Origin: Muribaculaceae bacterium
GTDB lineage: Bacteria > Bacteroidota > Bacteroidia > Bacteroidales > Muribaculaceae
Length of the DNA: 64,000 bases
Assembly: GCA_017557665.1 (NCBI GenBank)
Contig: JAFYYI010000003.1
Location: 62,001 to 126,000 of the forward strand
Direction of reading: 5' to 3'
Shown: positions 1 through 7,328 of the stretch, in pieces
How the letters are laid out: the number at the start of each line of letters is the position of its first letter
Position numbering within the stretch: the first letter of the stretch is position 1
The notes under the pieces: generated by a model
Databases searched by the model: none
The model's input: only the letters and a program-made list of their open reading frames with translations
What the model was told of the DNA's origin: nothing
Program-made: the position numbers and the translations under genes

Positions 1-1452
1 TATACGACCACAACAGGTTATTCGACCAATGCTGTCGGCATTGATGCCATCCAGTCGGGTTCGGTGACCTTGTGGGATGGCACCGGCAGCTATCGCAACG
101 CGCCGTCACTCGCCTCGTTCATGGCAAGGGCTTCATATGACTTTGATAATCGCTACTCGCTCGTCTTGACTGCACGCGCCGATGGCACGAGTAAATTCGG
201 TAAAAATAATAAGTGGGGCTTTTTCCCCTCGGTTTCAGCTTCATGGAACTTGGGTAATGAGGCTTTCCTGAGCGGTTGTCAGTGGCTGGAAGACTTGAGG
301 TGGAGTATCGGATACGGTTTGGCAGGTAACCTGGGTGGCGCCGACAGTTACATGACTCAGCATTTGCTGTCTCCTGCAGGCATTGTTCCGGTGGGAGAGA
401 ATCTTGTCGTCACCTTTGATGAGTTGCGCAACGCCAATCCTGATCTCAAGTGGGAGGTGAAACACAGTTTCAACACGGGTGTGACCGCAGCCTTTCTGGC
501 CAACCACATCATCGCTTCACTCGACTTCTATACGTCCAAGACCACCGACATGCTCTACCTCTACAACGTGGGCGTGCCGCCATTTGTTTATAACAAACTG
601 CTCGACAATTTGGGCTCAATGCGTAATAGTGGTGTCGAACTGGCTTTGGGCGTCACACCGTTCAACACGCGCGACATGGAATTGAACATCAATGCCAATA
701 TCGCCTATCAGTACAATAAGTTGCTGTCATTGAGCGGTTACTATAATGACTACTGGCTGGAGGCTCCAGGAGAGGTGGACATGGTCAACCTCAACGGTGC
801 TGGATTTCATGGTGGAAATAACCACATTGTCTATCAAATTGTGGGACAGCCGTTAGGTGTCTTCTATCTGCCGCATTGCACGGGCCTCAAGAGCGATGGC
901 GTGGGTGGACAGGTATATGATATCGCCGACCTTGACGGCTCGGGCGACATCGACATCGCCAACGGCAAGGACAGGCGCATCTGTGGGCAGGCGATGCCCA
1001 AGGTGCTGTTGGGCAGCAACATCAACTTCCGTTACAGGCAGTGGGACGTGGCGCTGCAGGTCAATGGAGCCTTTGGCCACAAGATCTACAACGGCACGGC
1101 ACTCACCTATATGAACATAAACAGTCTGCCGGGCTACAACGTTCTGGCCGATGCGCCCCAGCGCAATATCAAGGACCAGACTGCAACCGACTATTGGCTG
1201 GAACGAGGCGACTATGTTCATTTCGACTACTTGACGTTAGGCTGGAATGTGCCGCTGAGTCAAAGAGCGCAACGCGTTATCAGAAGTATGCGTTTGGCAT
1301 TCACTATCAACGATTTGGGGACTATTACCGCCTACAGCGGAGCCACCCCCATGATCAACAGTTCATCGGCTGGCGGTACGCTGGGCGTCGACGACAAGAA
1401 CGTCTATCCTGTCACCCGTTCCTATTATCTTGGTGTTACCGTCACGTTCTAA
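1..1452 (+). CDS. SusC/RagA-family TonB-linked outer membrane receptor, C-terminal part (5' truncated by window edge)
   Basis: The frame is open from base 1 with no start codon, so this is the last 483 residues of a roughly 1000-residue SusC-type protein. SusC proteins are TonB-dependent outer-membrane beta-barrels that import glycans or peptides bound by a SusD lipoprotein lid. The sequence has alternating amphipathic barrel strands, the motif SMRNSGVELALG typical of SusC barrels, a DLDGSGDIDIANGKDR calcium-loop-like segment, and a terminal aromatic residue (VTVTF) as expected for Bam recognition. A SusD gene follows after 12 bases, which supports the call. The substrate cannot be read from what remains. 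Confidence 0.95.
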   Translation, partial: YTTTTGYSTNAVGIDAIQSGSVTLWDGTGSYRNAPSLASFMARASYDFDNRYSLVLTARADGTSKFGKNNKWGFFPSVSASWNLGNEAFLSGCQWLEDLRWSIGYGLAGNLGGADSYMTQHLLSPAGIVPVGENLVVTFDELRNANPDLKWEVKHSFNTGVTAAFLANHIIASLDFYTSKTTDMLYLYNVGVPPFVYNKLLDNLGSMRNSGVELALGVTPFNTRDMELNINANIAYQYNKLLSLSGYYNDYWLEAPGEVDMVNLNGAGFHGGNNHIVYQIVGQPLGVFYLPHCTGLKSDGVGGQVYDIADLDGSGDIDIANGKDRRICGQAMPKVLLGSNINFRYRQWDVALQVNGAFGHKIYNGTALTYMNINSLPGYNVLADAPQRNIKDQTATDYWLERGDYVHFDYLTLGWNVPLSQRAQRVIRSMRLAFTINDLGTITAYSGATPMINSSSAGGTLGVDDKNVYPVTRSYYLGVTVTF

Positions 1453-1464
1453 AAAGAAACAGTT

Positions 1465-3099
1465 ATGAAGCGAATTATCATCGATATCCTGCTGATAACC
1501 ACCATAGTGGCCCTTGGCTCGTGTAACAAGTTTCTTGAAGATGAGCCCACAGATCGCATTCCAGACGATGAAGCCTACAATACAGTCAATGACCTGTGGC
1601 TCAATGCTGTGGGAAGCATCTACAACAACATCGGAGGCAGCGAACCCTCTCAAGGTTTGCAGGGAACAGCACGCGGTGTGTGGGACCTGAACACTTTCTC
1701 GACCGATGAGGCCATTATCCCCACACGAGGCGCTGACTGGTATGACGGCGGCATCTGGCAGAACCTGTTCCTGCACCGCTTTGGCAACGTCGATTTCACG
1801 GGTGACACATGGAATTATCTGTTCAAGCAGGTGTATGCCTGCAACAGGGCTTTGGAACGCATTGATGCCTTCGAGGTGAAGAATCCCGATGTGGATATAG
1901 TCAGCATGCGCGCCGAGGTAAGGGCCCTCAGGGCGATGTTCCTGTTTTATGCCATGGACCTGTATGGACGAGTGCCATTATTCATGAACACCCAACCAAC
2001 CGCTCAGGAATTGAAACTCCAGGAACGCTCAACGGCATTCCGGCACATTGTGGACGAGTTGCAGGCTGCTGAGCGTGTCTTGCCCATGGAACGCAGCCCG
2101 AGACTTGGCGAATTCTATGGGCGCATGACGCGCCCTGTGGCGTGGTTCCTGTTGGCGAAGCTGCTGTTGAATGCCGAAGTGTATGCCGATGACAATTGGA
2201 CCGACAGCACTACCCCCGACGGCACAACCATCATGTGGACTGTTGACGGCGCCACGATGAACACATGGCAGGCTGTCATCGCCTATTGTGAGAAAATCAG
2301 CGATTTCGGCTTCACTTTAGCACCGGTCTTTTCCGACAATTTTACCATCAACAACGAGGATTCGCCCGAACTGATTTTCACGATTCCCATGGATATCTTC
2401 AACTATTCCAACCGTTTCACCCAGCAATTCCGCTCCCTGCATTACAACCATGCATCAGCTTTGGGCTTGAACGGTGAGAATGGACCCTGCGCGACGATTG
2501 AGGCGATGAAAGCGTTTGGTTATGGAACCGGCAATCCCGACAATCGTTTGCCGTGGACTTACTATTACGATAAGGTTTACCACGACAAGACCGATGCCGA
2601 GGTAAAGCTTGACGACGGGACGCCACTCAGTTATTTCCCGTTGGAGGTAAGGCTTGACCTGTCACACACCGCTTATGAAAAGACGGCGGGCGCCAGGATG
2701 CGCAAGTATGAGATGGATTTGGCGGCCATGAGCGATGGCCAGTTGCGACGCAACGATATCGTGCTCTTCCGCTATGCCGACGTGCTGTTGATGCAATGCG
2801 AGGCACTCTTGCGTGATGGCAGGGCCGGAACCGAAGCCGACGCGCTGCTCAACGCGGTGCGTTCGCGCGCGGGAATGGAAAACCGCGTGGCCACGCTTGC
2901 CAATGTGCTGGAGGAGCGTATGCTCGAACTTGCATGGGAGGGGTGGCGCCGCAACGACCTGATACGTTTCGGACAGTTCACTCGCAGCTATACCGACCGT
3001 CCACAACTGAGTGCTGACGTGAATGGCTATACCCTCGTGTTCCCCATTCCAGGTGAAACATTGACTGCCAGCGGCAGTGCTCAAAATCCAGGATATTGA
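1465..3099 (+). CDS. SusD/RagB-family nutrient-binding outer membrane lipoprotein
   Basis: 544 residues. The N-terminus is a lipoprotein signal: a charged start, a hydrophobic stretch, then LGSC with the lipidated Cys near residue 20. FLEDEPTDRIPDDEAYNT is the usual SusD opening, followed by tetratricopeptide-like helices (YACNRALERID, EVRALRAMFLFYAMDLYGRVPLF). The C-terminal half has the SusD signature RRNDIVLFRYADVLLMQCEALL and a late WEGWRRNDLIRFGQF. SusD proteins sit on the cell surface over the SusC barrel and bind ligand. It lies 12 bases after SusC, in one operon. The ligand is unknown because no enzyme gene follows directly. Confidence 0.95.
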   Translation: MKRIIIDILLITTIVALGSCNKFLEDEPTDRIPDDEAYNTVNDLWLNAVGSIYNNIGGSEPSQGLQGTARGVWDLNTFSTDEAIIPTRGADWYDGGIWQNLFLHRFGNVDFTGDTWNYLFKQVYACNRALERIDAFEVKNPDVDIVSMRAEVRALRAMFLFYAMDLYGRVPLFMNTQPTAQELKLQERSTAFRHIVDELQAAERVLPMERSPRLGEFYGRMTRPVAWFLLAKLLLNAEVYADDNWTDSTTPDGTTIMWTVDGATMNTWQAVIAYCEKISDFGFTLAPVFSDNFTINNEDSPELIFTIPMDIFNYSNRFTQQFRSLHYNHASALGLNGENGPCATIEAMKAFGYGTGNPDNRLPWTYYYDKVYHDKTDAEVKLDDGTPLSYFPLEVRLDLSHTAYEKTAGARMRKYEMDLAAMSDGQLRRNDIVLFRYADVLLMQCEALLRDGRAGTEADALLNAVRSRAGMENRVATLANVLEERMLELAWEGWRRNDLIRFGQFTRSYTDRPQLSADVNGYTLVFPIPGETLTASGSAQNPGY

Positions 3100-3536
3100 T
3101 GAAAGACGAAACCAGATATATTGAACGCTTGGAGGCGCATGAGGTCAAGCCCACCGCGCTGCGCATCCTGTTGCTGCGCACGATGATGGCCCACGATGAT
3201 GCCTTCTCGCTCCAGAGCCTTGAGGACGAGCTGGACACGGTGGACAAATCGACCATCTACCGCACCATCACGCTCTTCTTGACCCATCACCTCATCCATG
3301 CTATCGACGATGGAACCGGCATGTTCAAGTATGCCGTCTGCAGTCCCGATTGTCATTGTGGCGAGGATGACGGCACCATCGACCACATGCACGCCCACTT
3401 CAATTGCGAGAAGTGCGGACGCACCTTCTGCCTCCAGACGACTCAGGTGCCTCTGGTGGCACTCCCTGGCAATTTCCAGGTTCACAGCATCAACTACGTG
3501 CTCAAGGGCCTCTGCCCCGACTGTGCCAAGAGTTAA
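3099..3536 (+). CDS. Fur-family metal- or peroxide-responsive transcriptional regulator
   Basis: 145 residues. The ATG at 3099 shares its A with the TGA stop of the SusD gene, so translation is probably coupled; a TTG three bases earlier is also in frame. The N-terminal winged helix includes KPTALRILLLRTMM and DKSTIYRTITLF (recognition helix, residues about 50-60). The C-terminal domain has HMHAHFNCEKCGRTFCL and a final CPDC; the two CxxC pairs (about residues 103-106 and 139-142) fit a structural zinc site of Fur/Zur/PerR proteins. Which subfamily it belongs to is not clear. Its overlap with a SusCD operon is unusual and hints at metal-linked control or simple co-transcription. Confidence 0.9.
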   Translation: MKDETRYIERLEAHEVKPTALRILLLRTMMAHDDAFSLQSLEDELDTVDKSTIYRTITLFLTHHLIHAIDDGTGMFKYAVCSPDCHCGEDDGTIDHMHAHFNCEKCGRTFCLQTTQVPLVALPGNFQVHSINYVLKGLCPDCAKS

Positions 3537-3593
3537 CGACCTTAATGACTTTAAAGTCCTTAACCACCTTAAAGTCCTTAAAACCCGATAACA
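3537..3593 (+). repeat. Intergenic short tandem repeat (18-bp unit)
   Basis: The 57-base gap between the Fur gene and mtgA is built of two imperfect 18-bp units (CTTAATGACTTTAAAGTC, then CTTAACCACCTTAAAGTC) plus a partial third. The same word CCTTAAAGTCC recurs in the gap at 4287-4350, and a related CCTAAGGTCCTTAAA at 40645-40690. Function unknown. Confidence 0.7.
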
Positions 3594-4286
3594 ATGAAAA
3601 AAGTTACGCGCTGGTTGCGCAACATATTGATTTTTTTCTTCACCTCGACGATTCTCGCTGTGGTGATTCTCAAGTATATCCCTGTCTATGTCACGCCGCT
3701 GATGCTCATCCGCGCCGTGGAGCAGTTCTCCCGGGGCGAGTCACCGGCGATCAATCATCACTGGGTGCCGCTGGAGGAAATCGACCACGACCTGCCACAG
3801 GCGGTGATGGCGAGCGAGGACAACCTGTTCTTGAAGCATAAAGGCTTTGACCTTGAGCAGATACAGAAGGCGCAGATCGAGGCTATGGAGGGCAAGCGTC
3901 AGCGTGGCGCCAGCACCATCAGCCAGCAGACCGCCCGCAACGTCTTCCTGTGGCAGCACCGCTCATGGCTGCGCAAGGGTCTGGAGGCTTATTTCACTTT
4001 CCTGATTGAGAATATTTGGGGCAAGGAACGCATCATGGAGGTCTATCTCAACTCCATCGAGATGGGCAAGGGCATCTATGGCGCCGATGCTGTAGCACGC
4101 ATCAATTTCAACACCACGCCCGACAAACTGTCGCGGGAGCAGTGCGCCTATATTGCCGTTTCGCTGCCCAATCCGTTGCAGCGCGACAGCGCCAATCCCA
4201 CGCCCAAAATGAGGAAAATGCACAACACCATCCTCAAGCGCATGAACCAGATCGACGAGTTCCCCAAGGACGTCTGCGCCCAATGA
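3594..4286 (+). CDS. mtgA: Monofunctional biosynthetic peptidoglycan glycosyltransferase (GT51)
   Basis: 230 residues. One N-terminal membrane anchor (about residues 8-32) precedes a single GT51 domain. GT51 signatures are visible: ASEDNLFLKHKGFDLEQI (with the catalytic Glu in SED), RGASTISQQTARNVFLW, and KERIMEVYLNSIEMGKGIYG. These enzymes polymerise lipid II into glycan strands at the outer face of the inner membrane. No transpeptidase domain follows, and the length matches MtgA rather than class A PBPs. It probably belongs to the plus-strand operon with the Fur gene 57 bases upstream. Confidence 0.95.
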   Translation: MKKVTRWLRNILIFFFTSTILAVVILKYIPVYVTPLMLIRAVEQFSRGESPAINHHWVPLEEIDHDLPQAVMASEDNLFLKHKGFDLEQIQKAQIEAMEGKRQRGASTISQQTARNVFLWQHRSWLRKGLEAYFTFLIENIWGKERIMEVYLNSIEMGKGIYGADAVARINFNTTPDKLSREQCAYIAVSLPNPLQRDSANPTPKMRKMHNTILKRMNQIDEFPKDVCAQ

Positions 4287-4350
4287 TAGTTGATTAAAGA
4301 TTTTAGACCTTAGACTTTAGAGACCTTAAGGTCCTTAAAGTCCTTTCCCC
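4287..4350. repeat. Intergenic low-complexity words between convergent genes
   Basis: The 64-base gap between the convergent mtgA and lysO-type genes consists of degenerate repeats of TTAGACCTTAGACTTTAGAG followed by CCTTAAGGTCCTTAAAGTCC. The first word resembles the repeats at 53866-53922 and 55140-55235; the second resembles 3537-3593. CTTAAGG is self-complementary, but no convincing terminator stem was seen. Confidence 0.6.
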
Positions 4351-4950
4351 TCAGCTCAGCCCGCAAAAGAACGTGACCAGGAACGGCACCGAGAAGTCCA
4401 CGAGAAAGCCGTGAAAAAGCGACAGGATGACAAAGTCCTCGCCGCTCGTGCGCGTGATGATGGGCAGGGTGGTGTCCATCGTTGTCGCACCGCCCGATGA
4501 AATGGGTGCCAACGGTCCCCACCAGCGCACCATCAACGGCGCCCCCAGCAGGGTGATGACCTCCCTGATGATATTGGCCAACAAAGCCACGGTGCCCAGG
4601 TCGGGACCGCGATACTGGGTGATGAGGATGCTTGATAAGGAATAGTAGCCGAAGCCCGAACCCACAGCCAGACAGTCAGTCAGACTGCGGCCCGGCAATC
4701 CCAGCGATGCCACGGCGGTGGCGGCAAGTGTGCCGGTGATGGTCATCAGCGGCAACAGCATCAGGCGCGGATCCAGTTGACGGAACGACTTGAGCAATTC
4801 CGTGTTGTGACCAACAGTCATGCCGACGCAGAACAGCAGGGCACACAGCGTCAGAAAACTCACGTTGCTGTCCAGCGGCGGGAGCCAATGCATCAGCCCG
4901 CAGACGATGCCCAACACAAAAAAGCCGACGATAATCAGGCTGCCTTTCAT
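4351..4950 (-). CDS. LysO-family transporter, main subunit
   Basis: 199 residues, very hydrophobic with about five or six membrane segments. It matches the Lys_export/LysO family: NTELLKSFRQLDPRLMLLPLMTITGTLAATAVA, then LAVGSGFGYYSLSSILITQYRGPDLGTVALLANIIREVITLLGAPLMVRWWGPLAPISSGGATTMDTTLPIITRTSG. In E. coli LysO (YbjE) exports lysine and its toxic analogue thialysine. In E. coli one chain covers both parts, whereas here the N-terminal part is a separate gene at 4947-5228. The start codon overlaps the stop of that gene by 4 bases, so the two are translationally coupled. Confidence 0.85.
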   Translation of the reverse strand: MKGSLIIVGFFVLGIVCGLMHWLPPLDSNVSFLTLCALLFCVGMTVGHNTELLKSFRQLDPRLMLLPLMTITGTLAATAVASLGLPGRSLTDCLAVGSGFGYYSLSSILITQYRGPDLGTVALLANIIREVITLLGAPLMVRWWGPLAPISSGGATTMDTTLPIITRTSGEDFVILSLFHGFLVDFSVPFLVTFFCGLS

Positions 4951-5228
4951 CGGTCTTCACCTCCTTTCTTGCGGGATACCCAGCGCCACAGTGCCCACGA
5001 GAACAGGATGGTTCCAGCCATCCCTGCCAGTGACAACCACAACGCTTCCAGACCCAATGAGGTGATGCCGTTGATGACCTGGGGATTACTGCCCACTTCC
5101 ACTCCGAGCAGGAAGAGCAAGAGCCAGATGAGCCCCGTCACAGCGTGAGGCACCACGCGCAGCCGCCGTTTCCTCAACAGGAAACCGACAGCCATGCCGC
5201 TGAATATGATGGCAACAAACTTTAGCAT
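4947..5228 (-). CDS. LysO-family transporter, small N-terminal subunit
   Basis: 93 residues from ATG 5228 (MLKFVAIIFSGMAVGFLLRKRR). About three membrane helices, with LLLFLLGVEVGSNPQVI matching the N-terminal half of LysO. It overlaps the main subunit by 4 bases (ATGA type), indicating one two-gene operon. A longer in-frame start at 5294 exists, but a minus-strand TATATTTG (-7-like) at 5237-5244 and the family's usual start favour 5228. The split arrangement is common in Bacteroidales as I recall it. Confidence 0.8.
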   Translation of the reverse strand: MLKFVAIIFSGMAVGFLLRKRRLRVVPHAVTGLIWLLLFLLGVEVGSNPQVINGITSLGLEALWLSLAGMAGTILFSWALWRWVSRKKGGEDR

Positions 5229-5267
5229 CTTGCCGACAAATATACAAAGATTTCCAAGAATAATGTG

Positions 5268-5275
5268 TAATTTTG
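5268..5275 (+). promoter_or_regulatory. Promoter -7 box for the M6 protease gene
   Basis: TAATTTTG matches the Bacteroides -7 consensus TAnnTTTG, about 62 bases before the ATG at 5338. No clear TTTG -33 element was found at the usual spacing. Confidence 0.55.
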
Positions 5276-5337
5276 TCGCTTTGAACCAATCCAAGTATTA
5301 TTTTTAATAGCTTGAGATTCAACTAATGATTCACACT

Positions 5338-7047
5338 ATGAAAAGATTATTCTTGACAATAATGACGCTGGTAGTGGCTGTTGCCGCTGCAATGGCTGTG
5401 CCTGCCAAGCCTGGCACGTTCACCCATGTGCAGAGCGATGGCACGACGGTAACGTTGACGATGTGGGGTGGGGAACTGAACCGCTCGATGGTGACGATGG
5501 ACGGCTTGGCGGTCGCCCGTAACACCAATGGCGACTTCTGCTATCTTGCCGGTGACGCGTTGAGCAATGTGGTCGCCCATGACAAGGGTCACCGCAGCGT
5601 TGAGGAGACCGCGTTTATCATCGCCTATCGCGACCAGATGACGCCAGCATCGATGTCTCGCCGCGCACCCCGTCGTGTGGAAGAAAACAGCAATCCGCAG
5701 GTACCCACACTCGGGTCGCCGCGCATCCCCATCATCTTGGTCAATTATAGCGACATCCATTTTGTGGACAGTAATCCTGTTGCCACGTTCCAGAACCAGT
5801 TTAACGAGAAAGAGTACAGCTGCCTGCATTACTTTGAGTCACAGTCGCGCGGCATGTTCACGCCACAGTTCGACATCCTCGGTCCGGTTGACCTGCCCAA
5901 CGACCGTGCTTATTATGGCACTAACGTGCTCGTCCATGGCTCTGACTGCGACGAGAATGTGGGCACGATGATTTATGAGGCGTGCATGGGGCTGCCCGAT
6001 GTCGATTTCTCTAACTACGATAACGACGGCGATGGCCTTGTAGATGTCGTGGTCGTGCTTTACGCCGGAGTGGGCGAGGCACAGGCCTATTATTCGGTAC
6101 CCCAGTCGGTGTGGCCCTGCCAGTGGGACATGACCGAGGCTTTCTCTTGGGGCTGCAGCACCATGGGAGCTTTTGAACTGAATGGGGTGACCATCGACAG
6201 GTTCGCTGTCTTCAACGAACTGGACGGCGGCAATGACACGAGCACGCGCATCGATGGCGTGGGCACCTTCTGTCACGAGTTCAGCCACTGCCTGGGACTG
6301 CCCGACTTCTATCCCACTAATGGCGCTTCCTATTATGGCATGAGCTCTTGGGACATCATGGATCACGGCTGCTACTTGAACGGCTCCCACCGCCCGTCGG
6401 GCTACACTTCCTATGAACGTCATTTCATGGGATGGATGGACCTGATTGAACCTGAGCCCAACACCCAATACACCATGGCTCCGCTCAACTCTCTCGAGGG
6501 TACGGCGGTCAAGGTCGTCAACGATGCCAACCCCGACGAGTATTACCTGCTGGAATACCGCACCAAGACCGGTTGGGACGAATACCTGTCGGCCGAGGGC
6601 ATCCTTATTATCCATGTTGACTATAACTATTACGCCTGGCTGAACAACACGCCCAACAACATCGGCAGTCATCCCCGCATGACCATCATTCCCGCCGACA
6701 ACGTTCTGTCGGGTGGAACTAACAAGTACGACACCTGGCCTCGCGGTGGCCTTGATTCGCTGACCAACAACTCCGTGCCGGCGGCCGCGGTCTATACGGG
6801 TGGTTTCATGAACAAGCCCATCACGAGCATGACGGTCGATGGCGACATTGCTAGCTTCTGGTATATGAAACAGCCGCCCAAACCGGGTGACCTGAACGAT
6901 GATGGCGAAGTGAACATTGCTGACGTTAATCTCTTGATCGACGCGATCCTCGTGGGCAGCGGTGGCGATGAGACCTTCGACGTGAACGGTGACAACGAGG
7001 TCAATATTGCCGATGTCAACCTCTTGATCAGTATCATCCTCAGTTAG
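5338..7047 (+). CDS. Secreted M6-family metalloprotease with dockerin-like C-terminal repeats
   Basis: 569 residues from ATG 5338; a weaker in-frame ATG lies at 5326. A Sec signal peptide (about residues 1-20, ending AAAMA) is followed by a prodomain-like region with basic pairs (SRRAPRRVEE). The catalytic core has the zinc-binding motif HEFSHCLGLPDFY (first His about residue 313) and SYYGMSSWDIMDHGCY, typical of M6 (immune inhibitor A-like) metalloproteases. The last 55 residues hold two copies of a calcium-loop helix, DLNDDGEVNIADVNLLIDAIL and DVNGDNEVNIADVNLLI, i.e. a type I dockerin-like module. The same tail is on the two C10 proteases in this window. Probably extracellular or cell-surface protein degradation. 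Confidence 0.93.
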   Translation: MKRLFLTIMTLVVAVAAAMAVPAKPGTFTHVQSDGTTVTLTMWGGELNRSMVTMDGLAVARNTNGDFCYLAGDALSNVVAHDKGHRSVEETAFIIAYRDQMTPASMSRRAPRRVEENSNPQVPTLGSPRIPIILVNYSDIHFVDSNPVATFQNQFNEKEYSCLHYFESQSRGMFTPQFDILGPVDLPNDRAYYGTNVLVHGSDCDENVGTMIYEACMGLPDVDFSNYDNDGDGLVDVVVVLYAGVGEAQAYYSVPQSVWPCQWDMTEAFSWGCSTMGAFELNGVTIDRFAVFNELDGGNDTSTRIDGVGTFCHEFSHCLGLPDFYPTNGASYYGMSSWDIMDHGCYLNGSHRPSGYTSYERHFMGWMDLIEPEPNTQYTMAPLNSLEGTAVKVVNDANPDEYYLLEYRTKTGWDEYLSAEGILIIHVDYNYYAWLNNTPNNIGSHPRMTIIPADNVLSGGTNKYDTWPRGGLDSLTNNSVPAAAVYTGGFMNKPITSMTVDGDIASFWYMKQPPKPGDLNDDGEVNIADVNLLIDAILVGSGGDETFDVNGDNEVNIADVNLLISIILS

Positions 7048-7092
7048 CATCAGGGTACCGTTTTTAGAGGTTTCACGTTAGATTTGAACTTA

Positions 7093-7130
7093 AAAGGGGT
7101 TAGGGGGCTTGTGCTCCCTGACCCTTGTTT
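7093..7130 (+). terminator. Putative Rho-independent terminator after the M6 protease
   Basis: A stem of AAGGG(G)TTAGGG pairs with CCCTGACCCTT with one bulge, followed by GTTT. It lies about 45 bases after the stop codon. The T tail is short. Confidence 0.45.
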
Positions 7131-7251
7131 ATGGACTTCAGTAACTGTGCTACTATGGTTGTCGATAAGCTGAGGAGTGTGGCGCAAACGTTTGCATTTT
7201 AAATAATGTTAAACTCGTTTCAGTCAACACATTATAATAAGGCAAATAAAA

Positions 7252-7259
7252 TATTTTTG
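7252..7259 (+). promoter_or_regulatory. Promoter -7 box for the giant repeat protein
   Basis: TATTTTTG fits TAnnTTTG and lies 69 bases before ATG 7329. It falls inside the longer open frame that begins at 7206, which argues for the 7329 start. Confidence 0.5.
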
Positions 7260-7328
7260 TCGTCTCACAATGTTAAAACCAACATAATTGACCAAAATTT
7301 AAGTATTAACCGACAACCATCTACTGAA

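Noticed and set aside
5839..7050. 403-residue open frame on the minus strand opposite the M6 protease
   Set aside because: It mirrors the protease gene, lacks a recognisable domain, and its plus-strand partner has a signal peptide and zinc motif.
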